DNA of 64,000 nt from Armigeres subalbatus (taxonomy: Eukaryota; Arthropoda; Insecta; Diptera; Culicidae): NCBI RefSeq assembly GCF_024139115.2, contig NW_026943241.1:1-64000 (forward strand), read 5' to 3'. Shown here piece after piece: positions 47,410 to 59,103 of this stretch. The notes beneath the pieces were generated by a model. The model did not search any database, was not told the DNA's origin, and worked only from the letters and a program-made list of their open reading frames with translations. Made by a program: the position numbers and the translations under genes. How positions within the stretch are numbered: the stretch's first letter is position 1; each line of letters begins with the position of its first letter.

Positions 47410-47939
47410 CCTTTTTATTAGATGGACCAAGCCGAAACAAACAGCCTTTTTCAAGGCTATAAGAGTTAAATAATTTCCTTATTCAGTCGATATCGCATGG
47501 ACTCGGAGGCCCTTCAGTCGAAGCTGCGAATGAGCTGCTGCTGGGTCTGACGAGAAGGCATAAAATAGCGCAACTTGATTTTTTTTCCTTTTATTCTGAC
47601 CGGGACAAGCCAAGTAACAGTAATATCGATTCGACAGCATTCACACCTTTTAGCAAGGCAGCATCGTCCATACTATCCACTGTTTCGGCCCGGCAGAGTC
47701 GAGGCCAGCATCAGCCGAAGCATAGCCATCAGTACAGCAGTAGAAGAAGTTCCAGAAGCAGTCCACCCCACAGACCCGACACCGCAGAAATGCCGAGCAG
47801 ATACCGGCAACAGCAGCAGAGTCGAGCCGAGGCCGGCCGGCATCAGTATCGATCCGAGACAGGCTGCAGAAAAGCAAGAGAAATAATTGCGATGCTTTTG
47901 AAGAAACCGTGTGTGTGTATTGGTTTCGAACAAGAAACC

Positions 47940-48282
47940 ACAGACAAACAGACGTAACACTTCGCATTTCAACATCGTTTACGTGTTTAACGGTTGATTT
48001 GAAATTCATCTGTGTTACGCGATTGTGCCAAGAGAGGCGCTAGTGCTCAATCGCTTTGACATTTGATTAGTGTATATGCTGCTGAATGTTTTATGTGTTG
48101 ATGACGATGATGATGATGATTCATATAGAAGTATGCGTTAGGAGCAAACGTCAAATGGGAAATAATCATGGTCGACTGTGTTTCTCGCGATTCTGATAAT
48201 AGATGGCAGTATTGTTCTCTGAAAAAGGTATGACGATAATTTTTCGAACAATTTATATGAAGAGTTACGTCTGTTTGTCTGT
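47940..48282. mobile_element. MITE with 19-bp TIR in copy 2
   Basis: ACAGACAAACAGACGTAAC at 47940-47958 is perfectly inverted at 48264-48282. AAGAAAC flanks it on both sides. Copy 1 shows the uninterrupted AAAGAAACC site near 46127. The body contains a GATGAT microsatellite. Confidence 0.75.
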
Positions 48283-48330
48283 AAAGAAACTCTTTCGGTC
48301 AACCAGTTGTCCATGAAAAAGTTACTTTCC

Positions 48331-48346
48331 GGCCCTTATCAGGGCC
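48331..48346 (+). promoter_or_regulatory. histone-type mRNA 3' stem-loop (copy 2)
   Basis: Identical 16-nt stem-loop to copy 1, followed by CAAGAAAG. It has been kept unchanged although the flanks diverged. Confidence 0.55.
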
Positions 48347-49014
48347 AAGAAAGATAATGATAATGCTCGCAATTGGTCACCGGTTCATCGGTCGACAGTT
48401 CGTAGGTCCCGCTGGTTCCATCTGAAGAAACAACACACGTTGGCACATACCTACACTGCATGAAGACAGCTTTGGTTTCGCGCTCCACTCGGAGCACCCA
48501 ACATTAGTTTTACAATCCACTGCAACATGACGCAACAGATGGATATAGAAAATGTTTATTTTCAAAGCATACGGTTCTTCTGAGAGCCATTGATAGACTT
48601 ACTAAAAAGTTCTTAAGTATTCTAAAATACTCTAGAGATAAAAAGTTATACGCTAATAGCAGATTTTCAAGATTTTTTCATAACCGTTACATAACAAGAA
48701 CTGTGACATATAATGAAATAAATCACAAAAAATTCCACTATTAGATGAAAAATCGATTGAGAGCTTTTCTTTTTGAGATATTTTTTCCTATATTGCTCAT
48801 GAAAATTGTTATAATAATGTTTGGGCTGTTATCGCCGATTTTTTATACAAATAAGGTGACGTGAGAGATTTGGAAATATTTAACATCTTCAAAGGCATGA
48901 TCAAGTCAAGTCCTACGTCCACTTCACGGTTAGGTCACAGACATTACCCACTGTTCGTTTTTTTTTAAATTTTCACACTCCAGCTTGTCGCCTTTCTTGT
49001 AGATAGAGCGGGGA

Positions 49015-49792
49015 AGGGTCGTTTGGGCGAAAGCCATTTGACCGAATACTATTAGGCCGAATAAACCATTCACGAACTCCATCTGGCCGACAGTCAGTTG
49101 GCCGAAAGGGTCATTTGGCCGAAATGGTAATTTGGCTTAAAGGGTCATTTGGCCGAAAGGATCGTTTGGCTGGAAGGGTCGTTTGGCCGGAAGGGTCGTT
49201 TGACCGAATGGGTCATTTGGCCGAAAAGGTCGTTTGGCCGAAAGGGTCATTTGGTCGAAAGGTTCGTTTGGCTGGAAGGGTCGTTTGGCCGAAAGGGTCG
49301 TTGACTGGGTCATTCGGTCGGAAGGGTCGTTTGGCTGGAAGGGTCGTCTGGCCGAAAGGGTCATTTGGCCGAAATGGTCGTTTGGCCGAAAGGGTCATTT
49401 GGCCGAAAGGGTCATTTGGTCGAAAGGGTCGTTTGGCTGGAAGGGTCGATTAGCCGAAAGGGTCATTTGGTCGAAAGGGTCGTTTGGCTGGAAGGGTCGT
49501 TTGGCCGGAAGGGTCGTTTGGCCGAAAGGGTCATTTAGCCGAAAGGGTCGTTTGGCCGACAGAGTCATTTGGTCGAAAGGGTCGTTTGGCTGGAAGGGTC
49601 GTTTGGCCGAAAGGGTCATTTGGCCGAAAGGGTCGTTTGGCCGAAAGGGTCATTTGGTCGAAAGGGTCGTTTGGCTGGAAGGGTCGTTTGGCCGAAAGGG
49701 TCATTTGGTCGAAAGGGTCGTTTGGCTGGAAGGGTCGTCTGGCCGAAAGGGTCATTTGGCCGAAATGGTCGTTTGGCCCAAAAGGGTCATTT
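49015..49792. repeat. 17-bp tandem array (TTTGGCCGAAAGGGTCG)
   Basis: About 45 copies with main variants GGCTGGAAG, GGCCGAAAG and GGTCGAAAG arranged in short multi-unit patterns. The period is not a multiple of three, but nearly all frames are open, so the long ORFs (up to 205 codons) are by-products. The array stops exactly where the RTE fragment begins at 49797. Confidence 0.95.
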
Positions 49793-49796
49793 GTCA

Positions 49797-50764
49797 TTCG
49801 TGGTTCATTCGCCTCCTCCACGTACCGTCCGCCATCTGCACCCCACCATAGATGGTACGCAGCACTTTCCTTTCGAAAACTCCAAGTGCGCGTTGGTCCT
49901 CCACGAGCATCGTCCAGGTCTCGTGTCCGTAGAGGACTACCGGTCTAATGAGCGTTTTGTAGATTGTCAGTTTGGTACGACGGCGAACTCCATTCGATCG
50001 GAGCGTCTTGCGGAGTCCAAAGTACGTACGATTTCCAGCCACTATGCGTCTCCGAATTTCTCTGCTGGTATAATTTTCGGCAGTCACCAGTGAGCCCAAG
50101 TACACAAATTCTTCTACCACCTCGATTTCGTCACCACCGATGCAAACTCGCGGTGGGTGGCTCACGTTGTCTTCTCTTGAACCTCTTCCTATCATGTACT
50201 TCGTCTTCGACGTGTTGATGACTAGTCCGATTCGCTTGGCTTCCCTTTTCAGTCTGATGTAGGCTTCCTTCTCGTCGGCGAAGCCAAAAAGCTGGACGGA
50301 CTTCGTGAAAATCGTACCACTCGTGTCAATCCCTGCCCTTCGTATTACTCTCTCCAAAGCGATGTTGAATTGCAGACACGAAAGACCATCACCTTGCCGT
50401 AACCCTCTGCGGGTTTCGAAGGGACTCGAGAATGCCCCTGAAACTCGAACTACGCACATCACCCGATCCATCGTCGCTTTGATCAACCGTATCAGTTTAT
50501 CCAGAAATCCGTTTTCGTGCATTAGCTGCCATAGCTGGTCCCGATCGATTGTATCATATGCGGCTTTGAAGTCGATGAATAGATGATGTGTAAGCACGTT
50601 GTATTCGCGGCATTTCTGCAGTACTTGGCGAATGGCGAACACGTGGTCCGTGGTTCGTCCATAAAACCCGCCTGGAGATTCGGAGCTGGTAAAATTATGT
50701 CATGCGCGCGTTCTCCCAGCTTCATCACCATACCGCCATCTTCGTCTACCACATTGCCATTCAC
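49797..50764 (-). pseudogene. RTE-clade LINE copy 2, RT and C-terminal part
   Basis: The minus strand matches copy 1 closely: AGFMDEPRTT, FIDFKAAYDTIDRDQLW, RRGLRQGDGLSC, CIGGDEIEVVEEFVYLGS and ALGVFERKVLRTIYGGVQ. Two defects stand out. A deletion of about 300 bp joins LPAPNLQ directly to AGFM, removing the KAPG region. A second deletion fuses FAD to EKEAYIRLK, destroying the second catalytic Asp of FADD. The C-terminus beyond WRRRM is replaced by the 17-bp array. Confidence 0.85.
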
Positions 50765-51491
50765 ATTGTTTCCTCCCGAATTTCATCCGAAACTTCTTAA
50801 AAAATCCTTCAGGAGTTGTTTAGAGAAATCTCCTTTCGGGGGAACTTTTAGAAGAACTATGTGTAAAACGTTACTAAGAACCGAAAACATGTGTTTTGAG
50901 TAGCAGAATATTTATGAAATATGCAAAAATATCAACTGCATACCGATTTGAATCGAACCCACACCTTAATGATGAAAGCATTAAGTTTAACCCTCTAACA
51001 CCCGGGACGAACGGATTTTTTTCAAATGGCTCGCATTCAGCACCTGATCGTCGGAATTCCTTGCGGTTTCGTTTGTACTCAATGGGAATAGCTATATTTT
51101 TGCTCTGATACATTTGCAAATAGAAATTTTTGTTCAGGTCCGAGTTATTGCTAAAAATAAGTGTGCGCGGGGGTGTTTTTCTTATAATTCAAACATCTCT
51201 TCAATATTCTGGACGTGTTCATGCCCAAAATTTATCAAATCACCAATCAAACCAACCCAAAAAGATATTTGTAAAGATTTTTAGTCGATTCCGATGTTTT
51301 CACCATTTGAGTAGGGCAGGATTGACTGTATTCAGGGCCGCATTCAGGGGTTACAATGGTAGAGTATGGGCTAAAAATTCAATTACAATGAAATTTGCAT
51401 GAGGTAATAAGCATGCGGCTGCACAAATTTTACAAATCAGGAGGTTTAAATATTTAATTTTCAATTGAAATTGATCTTCTGAAATTCTTAT

Positions 51492-52395
51492 CAGGGCCGG
51501 ATTTAGGGGTCAAAATGGGGGTGACCAGGGGCCATATCACCAATTGCAATGAAACTGGGCATGCGACTGCTCAAACTTCATGAAAACACATCAGGAGCTC
51601 AAAGAACTCTGTTTGAATTTGAAATTGACCTTCTGAAATTTTAACCAGGGCCGGATTCAGGGGTACAAATGGGGAGAGCAAGTGCCATATCACCAAAAGC
51701 AATGAAACTGGGCATGCGACTGATCAAACATCATGGAAACACATCAGGAGCTCAAAGAATTCTGCTCGAACTTCAAATTGTCTTTCCGAAATTTTGACCA
51801 GGGCCGGATTCAGGGGTGAAAATTTGGAGAGCGGGACATATCATCAATAGCAATGAAACTGGGCATGCGACTGCTCAAACATCATGAAAACACATCAGGA
51901 GCTCAAAGAAATCTGTTTCAAATAGAAATTGATCTTCTGAAATTTTAACCAGGGCCGGATTTAGGAGTGAAAATGGGGAGGGCAGGGGCTATATCACCAA
52001 TTGCAATGAAACAGGGCATGCGACTGCTCAAACTTCATGAAAACACATCAGGAGCTCAAAGAAATCTGCTCGAACTTCAAATTGTTTTTCCGAAATTTTG
52101 ACCAGGGCTGGATTCAGGGGTTCAAATGGGGAGAGCAAGGGCCATATCACCAATTGCAATGAAACAGGGCATGAGACTGCTCAAACTTCATGAAAACACA
52201 TCAGGATCTCAAAGAACTCTGTTTGAATTTGAAATTGACCTTCTGAAATTTCAACCAGGGCCGGATTCAGGGGTGAAAATATGGAGAGCGGGCCATATCA
52301 CCAATAGCAATGAAACTGGACATGCGACTGCTCAAACATCAGGAAAACACATCAGGAGCTCAAAGTATTCTGTTTGAACGTGAAACTGCTCTTAT
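51492..52395 (+). repeat. ~153-bp tandem repeats, left arm
   Basis: Six units start with CAGGGC(C/T)GGATT at 51492, 51646, 51799, 51950, 52103 and 52256. Each also carries GGCATGCGACTGCTCAAAC and ACACATCAGGAGCTCAAAG. The start word matches the TIR of the hAT-like MITE at 9494, suggesting amplification of a MITE-like sequence. Confidence 0.9.
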
Positions 52396-52404
52396 ACAAA
52401 TTTT

Positions 52405-54930
52405 AGGAATTTCTCCGGAAAATCCTCCAGGAATTCCTCCAGAAGTTCCTCCGGGAATTCCTCCAAAAGTTTCTCTAGGAATTCCTCCGGAAGTTCATCC
52501 GGAAGTTCCTCCATAAATTCGTACGGAAGTTTCTCCAGTAATTCCTCCGGAAGTTCCTCCAGTAATTCCTCCGGAAGTTCCTCCAGGAATTCCTCCGGAA
52601 GTTCCTCCAGGAATTCCTCCGGAAGTTCCTCCAGGAATTCCTCCGGAAGTTCCTCCGGAAGTTCCTCCAGGAATTCCTCCGGAAGTTCCTCCAGGAATTC
52701 CTCCGGAAGTTCCTCCAGGAATTCCTCCGGAAGTTCCTCCAGGAATTCCTCCGGAAGTTCCTCCAGGAATTCCTCCGGAAGTTCCTCCAGGAATTCCTCC
52801 GGAAGTTCCTCCAGGAATTCCTCCGGAAGTTCCTCCAGGAATTCCTCCGGAAGTTCCTCCAGGAATTCCTCCGGAAGTTCCTCCAGGAATTCTTCCGAAG
52901 TTCCTCCAGGAATTCCTCCGGAAGTTCCTCCAGGAATTCCTCCGGAAGTTCCTCCAGGAATTCCTCCGGAAGTTCCTCCAGGAATTCCTCCGAAGTTCCT
53001 CCAGGAATTCCTCCGGAAGTTCCTCCAGGAATTCCTCCGGAAGTTCCTCCAGGAATTCCTCCGTAAGTTCCTCCAGGAATTCCTCCGAAGTTCCTCCAGG
53101 AATTCCTCCGGAAGTTCCTCCAGAATTCCTCCGGAAGTTCCTCCAGGAATTCCTCCGGAAGTTCCTCAGGAATTCCTCCGAAGTTCCTCCAGGAATTCCT
53201 CCGAAGTTCCTCCAGGAATTCCTCCGGAAGTTCCTCCAGGAATTCCTCCGGAAGTTCCTCCAGGAATTCCTCCGAAGTTCCTCCAGGAATTCCTCCGGAA
53301 GTTCCTCCAGGAATTCCTCCGGAAGTTCCTCCAGGAATTCCTCCGGAAGTTCCTCCAGGAATTCCTCCGGAAGTTCCTCCAGGAATTCCTCCGGAAGTTC
53401 CTCCAGGAATTCCTCCGGAAGTTCCTCCAGGAATTCCTCCGGAAGTTCCTCCAGGAATTCCTCCGGAAGTTCCTCCAGGAATTCCTCCGAAGTTCCTCCA
53501 GGAATTCCTCCGGAAGTTCCTCCAGGAATTCCTCCGAAGTTCCTCCAGGAATTCCTCCGGAAGTTCCTCCAGGAATTCCTCCGGAAGTTCCTCCAGGAAT
53601 TCCTCCGGAAGTTCCTCCAGGAATTCCTCCGGAAGTTCCTCCAGGAATTCCTCCGGAAGATCCCCGAGGAATTCCTCCGGAAGTTCCTCCAGGAATTCCT
53701 CCGGAAGTTCCTCCAGGAATTCCTCCGGAAGTTCCTCAGGAATTCCTCCGGAAGTTCCTCAGGAATTCCTCCGGAAGTTCCTCCAGGAATTCCTCCGGAA
53801 GTTCCTCCAGGAATTCCTCCGGAAGTTCCTCCAGGAATTCCTCCGGAAGTTCCTCCAGGAATTCCTCCGGAAGTTCCTCCAGGAATTCCTCCGGAAGTTC
53901 CTCCAGGAATTCCTCCGGAAGTTCCTCCAGGAATTCCTCCGAAGTTCCTCCAGGAATTCCTCCGGAAGTTCCTCCAGGAATTCCTCCGGAAGTTCCTCCA
54001 GGAATTCCTCCGGAAGTTCCTCCAGGAATTCCTCCGGAAGTTCCTCCAGGAATTCCTCCGGAAGTTCCTCCAGGAATTCCTCCGGAAGTTCCTCCAGGAA
54101 TTCCTCCGGAAGTTCCTCCAGGAATTCCTCCGGAAGTTCCTCCAGGAATTCCTCCGGAAGTTCCTCCAGGAATTCCTCCGGAAGTTCCTCCAGGAATTCC
54201 TCCGGAAGTTCCTCCAGGAATTCCTCCGGAAGTTCCTCCAGAAAATCCTCCGGAAGTTCCTCCAGAAATTCCTCCGGAAGTTCCTCCAGGAATTCCTCCG
54301 GAAGTTCCTCCAGGAATTCCTTCGGAAGCTCCTCCAGGAATTCCTTCGGAAGTTCCTACAGGAATTCCTTCGGAATTTCCACCAGGAATTCCTTCGGAAA
54401 TTCCACCAGAAATTCTTTCGGAAGTTCCACCGGGATTTTTTTCGGAAGTTCTACCAGGAATTCCTTCGGAAGTTCCACCAGGAATTCCTTCGGAAGTTCC
54501 ACCAGAAATTCCTTCGGAAGTTCCACCAGGAATTCCTTCGGAAGTTCCACCAGAAATTCCTTCGGAAGTTCCTCCAGAAATTCCTTCGGAAGTTCCACCA
54601 GGAATTCCTTCGGAAGCTCCTCCAGGAACTCCTTCGGAAGCTCCTCCAGGAACTCCTTCGGAAGCTCCTCCAGGAACTCCTACGAAAGTTCCTCCCGGAA
54701 TTTCTTCGGAAATTCCACCAGGAATTTCTCCGGGAGTTCCTCCAGGAATTCCTTCGAATATTCCTCCAGGAATTCCATCGGAAGTTCCTTCAAGAATTCC
54801 TTCGGAAATTCCTTCAAGAATTTCTTTCGGAAATTCCTCCAGGAATTTCTCCGGAAGTTCTTCCAAGAATTTTTCCAGAAGGTGCTCCAGAAATAATTTT
54901 GGAAGTTCCTCCAGGAATTCCTTCAGAAGT
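52405..54930 (-). repeat. 24-bp array, left arm (TTCCTCCAGGAA / TTCCTCCGGAAG)
   Basis: About 100 units of the 24-bp module in reverse orientation relative to 32617-39354, mostly the CCGGAAG variant. Single-base and 3-base deletions change frame near 52905, 53110, 53170, 53490 and 53950. The inner 600 bp (54300-54900) is a diverged TTCCTTCGGAAG variant. Confidence 0.95.
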
Positions 54931-55099
54931 CAGGAATGGTGGAACTTCCAACGGAATTCCTGATGGAACTTCCCAAGGAATTCCCTCCAGAAGTTCATGC
55001 AAGAATTCCTGCAGAAGTCCTTCACGAATTCAGGAATTCTTTCGGAACTTTCTGAAATCCTCCAGGAATTCCTTCGGAAGTTCCTCCAGGAATTCCTTC

Positions 55100-57305
55100 A
55101 GAAGTCAGGAATGGTGGAACTTCCAACGGAATTCCTGGTGGAACTTCCCAAGGAATTCCTGGTGGAACTTCACAAGAAATTCCTGGTGGAACTTCCGAAG
55201 GAATTCCTGGTGGAACTTCTAAAGAAATTCCTGGCGGAACTTCCGAAGAAATTCCTGGTGGAACTTCCGAAAGGAATCCCAGTGGAACTTCCAAAGGAAT
55301 TCCTGGTGGAACTTCCGAAGGAATTCCTGGTGGAATTTCCGAAGGAATTCCTGGTGGAATTTCCGGAGGAATTCCTGGAGGAACTTCCGGAGGAATTTCT
55401 GGAGGAACTTCCGGAGGAATTCCTGGAGGAACTTCCGGAGGAATTCCTGGAGGAACTTCCGGAGGAATTCCTGGAGGAATTCGGATGAATTCCTGGAGGA
55501 ACTTCCGGAGGAATTCCTGGAGGAACTTCCGGAGGAATTCCTGGAGGAACTTCCGGAGGAATTCCTGGAGGAACTTCCGGAGGAATTCCTGGAGGAACTT
55601 CCGGAGGAATTCCTGGAGGAACTTCCGGAGGAATTCCTGGAGGAACTTCCGGAGGAATTCCTGGAGGAACTTCCGGAGGAATTCCTGGAGGAACTTCCGA
55701 GGAATTCCTGGAGGAACTTCCGGAGGAATTCCTGGAGGAACTCGGAGGAATTCCTGGAGGAACTTCCGGAGGAATTCCTGGAGGAACTTCCGGAGGAATT
55801 CCTGGAGGAACTTCCGGAGGAATTCCTGGAGGAACTTCCGGAGGAATTCCTGGAGGAACTTCCGGAGGAATTCCTGGAGGAACTTCCGGAGGAATTCCTG
55901 GAGGAACTTCCGGAGGAATTCCTGGAGGAACTTCCGGAGGAATTCCTGGAGGAACTTCCGGAGGAATTCCTGGAGGAACTTCCGGTGGAATACCTGGAGG
56001 AACTTCCGGAGGAATTCCTGGAGGAACTTCCGGAGGAATTCCTGGAGGAACTTCCGGAGGAATTCCTGGAGGAACTTCCGGAGGAATTCCTGGAGGAACT
56101 TCCGGAGGAATTCCTGGAGGAACTTCCGGAGGAATTCCTGGAGGAACTTCCGGAGGAATTCCTGGAGGAACTTCCGGAGGAATTCCTGGAGGAACTTCCG
56201 GAGGAATTCCTGGAGGAACTTCCGGAGGAATTCCTGGAGGAACTTCCGGAGGAATTCCTGGAGGAACTTCCGGAGGAATTCCTGGAGGAACTTCCGGAGG
56301 AATTCCTGGAGGAACTTCCGGAGGAATTCCTGGAGGAACTTCCGGAGGAATTCCTGGAGGAACTTCCGGAGGAATTCCTGGAGGAACTTCCGGAGGAATT
56401 CCTGGAGGAACTTCCGAGGAATTCCTGGAGGAACTTCCGGAGGAATTCCTGGAGGAACTTCGGAGGAATTCCTGGAGGAACTTCCGGAGGAATTCCTGGA
56501 GGAACTTCCGGAGGAATTCCTGGAGGAACTTCCGGAGGAATTCCTGGAGGAACTTCCGGAGGAATTCCTGGAGGAACTTCCGGAGGAATTCCTGGAGGAA
56601 CTTCCGGAGGAATTCCTGGAGGAACTTCCGGAGGAATTCCTGGAGGAACTTCCGGAGGAATTCCTGGAGGAACTTCCGGAGGAATTCCTGGAGGAACTTC
56701 CGGAGGAATTCCTGGAGGAACTTCCGGAGGAATTCCTGGAGGAACTTCCGGAGGAATTCCTGGAGGAACTTCCGGAGGAATTCCTGGAGGAACTTCCGGA
56801 GGAATTCCTGGAGGAACTTCCGGAGGAATTCCTGGAGGAACTTCGGAGGAATTCCTGGAGGAACTTCCGGAGGAATTCCTGGAGGAACTTCCGGAGGAAT
56901 TCCTGGAGGAACTTCCGGAGGAATTCCTGGAGGAACTTCCGGAGGAATTCCTGGAGGAACTTCCGGAGGAATTCCTGGAGGAACTTCCGGAGGAATTCCT
57001 GGAGGAACTTCCGGAGGAATTCCTGGAGGAACTTCCGGAGGAATTCCTGGAGGAACTTCCGGAGGAATTCCTGGAGGAACTTCCGGAGGAATTCCTGGAG
57101 GAACTTCCGAGGAATTCCTGGAGGAACTTCCGAGGAATTCCTGGAGGAACTTCCGGAGGAATTCCTGGAGGAACTTCCGGAGGAATTCCTGGAGGAACTT
57201 CCGGAGGAATTCCTGGAGGAACTTCCGGAGGAATTCCTGGAGGAACTTCCGGATGAATTCCTGGAGGAACTTCCGGAGGAATTCCTGGAGGAACTTCCGG
57301 AGGAA
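55100..57305 (+). repeat. 24-bp array, right arm
   Basis: About 90 units of GGAATTCCTGGA plus GGAACTTCCGGA, mirror of the left arm. The orientation switch occurs at a duplicated junction, AGTCAGGAATGGTGGAACTT, at about 54928 and 55105. Confidence 0.95.
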
Positions 57306-57597
57306 AGGGGCCCTCCTTAGCCGTGCGGTAAGACGCACGGCTACAAAGCAAGACCATGCTGAGGGTGGCTGGGTTCGATTCCCGGTGCCGGTCTAGACAA
57401 TTTTCGGATTGGAAATTGTCTCGACTTCCCTGGGCATAAAAGTATCATCGTGTTAGCCTCATGATATACGAATGCAAAAATGGTAACTTGGCTTAGAAAC
57501 CTCGCAGTTAATAACTGTGGAAGTGCTTGATGAACACTAAGCTGCGAGGCGGCTCTGTCCCAGTGTGGGGATGTAATGCCAATAAGAAGAAGAAGAA
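57306..57597 (+). mobile_element. Feilai-like SINE, complete, 15-bp TSD
   Basis: A tRNA-derived head with an A-box-like TAGCCGTGCGGTAAG (57319) and B box GGTTCGATTCC (57372-57382) is followed by the Feilai-type body and an AAG-triplet tail. GAACTTCCGGAGGAA occurs at 57291-57305 and 57598-57612. It is transcribed by RNA polymerase III and mobilised by LINE machinery in known families. The left arm has no SINE at the mirrored position. Confidence 0.85.
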
Positions 57598-57837
57598 GAA
57601 CTTCCGGAGGAATTCCTGGAGGAACTTCCGGAGGAATTCCTGGAGGAACTTCCGGAGGAATTCCTGGAGGAACTTCCGGAGGAATTCCTGGAGGAACTTC
57701 TGGAGGAACTTCTGGAGGAACTTCCGGAGGAATTCCTGGAGGAACTTTTGGAGGAATTCCCGGAGGAACTTCTGGAGGAATTCCCGGAGGAACTTTTGGA
57801 GGAATTCCTGGAGGATTTTCCGGAGAATTTCCTGAAA
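57598..57837 (+). repeat. 24-bp array remainder right of the SINE
   Basis: Ten or so units continue the right-arm array and degrade into GGAGGATTTTCCGGAGAATT, mirroring 52405-52440. Confidence 0.9.
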
Positions 57838-58620
57838 TTTGTATAAGAGCAGTTTCATGTTCAAACAGAATACTTTGAGCTCCTGATGTGTTTTCATGAA
57901 GTTTGAGCAGTCGCATGCCCTGTTTCATTGTAATTGGTGATATGGCCCCTGCCCTCCCCATTTTGACTCCTAAATCCGGCCCTGGTTGAAATTTCAGAAG
58001 ATCAATTTCCATTTGAAACAGATTTCTTTGAGCTCCTGATGTGTTTCCATGATGTTTGAGCAGTCGCATGTCCAGTTTCATTGCTATTGGTGATATGTCC
58101 CGCTCTCCATATTTTCACCCCTGAATCCGGCCCTGGTTGAAATTTCAGAATTTCAATTTCAAATTCAAACAGAGTTCTTTGAGATCCTGATGTGTTTATA
58201 TGAAGTTTGAGCAGTCGCATGCCACTGCCCAGTTTCATTGCTATTGGTGATATGGCCCTTGCTCTCCCCATTTGGACCCCTGAATCCGGCCCTGGTCAAA
58301 ATTTCGGAAAGACAATTTGAAGTTCGAGCAGAATTCTTTGAGCTCCTGATGTGTTTTCATGAAGTTTGAGCAGTCGCATGCCCTGTTTCATTGCAATTGG
58401 TGATATGGCCCCTGCCCTCCCCATTTTCACTCCTAAATCCGGCCCTGGTTGAAATTTCAGAAGATCAATTTCCATTTGAAACAGATTTCTTTGAGCTCCT
58501 GATGTGTTTCCATGATGTTTGAGCAGTCGCATGCCCAGTTTCATTGCTTTTGGTGATATGGCCATTGGTCACCCCCATTTTGACCCCCAAATCCGGCCCT
58601 GATAAGAACTTCAGAAGATC
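57838..58620 (-). repeat. ~153-bp tandem repeats, right arm
   Basis: About five units with AATCCGGCCCTGGT and GAGCAGTCGCATGCCC, the inverted counterpart of 51492-52395. It has about one unit fewer than the left arm. Confidence 0.85.
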
Positions 58621-59103
58621 AATTTCAATTGAAAATTAAATATTTAAACCTCCTGATTTGTAAAATTTGTGCAGCCGCATGCTTATTACCTCATGCAAAT
58701 TTCATTGTAATTGAATTTTTAGCCCATACTCTACCATTGTAACCCCTGAATGCGGCCCTGAATACAGTCAATCCTGCCCTACTCAAATGGTGAAAACATC
58801 GGAATCGACTAAAAATCTTTACAAATATCTTTTTGGGTTGGTTTGATTGGTGATTTGATAAATTTTGGGCATGAACACGTCCAGAATATTGAAGAGATGT
58901 TTGAATTATAAGAAAAACACCCCCGCGCACACTTATTTTCAGCAATAACTCGGACCTGAACAAAAATTTCTATTTGAAAATGTATCAAAGCAAAAATATA
59001 GCTATTCCCATTGAGCACAAACGAAATCGCGAGCAATTCCGACCATCAGGTGCTGAATGCGAGCCATTTGAAAATAATCCGTTCGTCCCGGGTGTTAGAG
59101 GGT

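Larger units (their letters stand above)
47520..48910 (+). repeat. duplicated block, copy 2, with MITE insertion
   Basis: Homologous to 45690-46780 over its length. It is longer because of the MITE at 47940-48282 and a small insertion near 48720. The frames contain stops, and no conserved protein is shared with copy 1 beyond short Ser/Gln/Arg-rich stretches. Confidence 0.65.

Noticed and set aside
45690..48910. Histone H1 or core histone coding gene upstream of the stem-loops
   Set aside because: I checked the plus-strand frames of both copies and saw no Lys/Ala-rich H1 tail or histone-fold motif; only the 3' element and promoter features fit.
49115..49851. 205-codon WPKGSFGRKGRLAERV-type ORF
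   Set aside because: A translation of the 17-bp array, open in several frames at once.
55170..57357. ORFs of more than 700 codons on the minus strand across the second array
   Set aside because: Same by-product of the 24-bp period. They run straight from SINE sequence into satellite.
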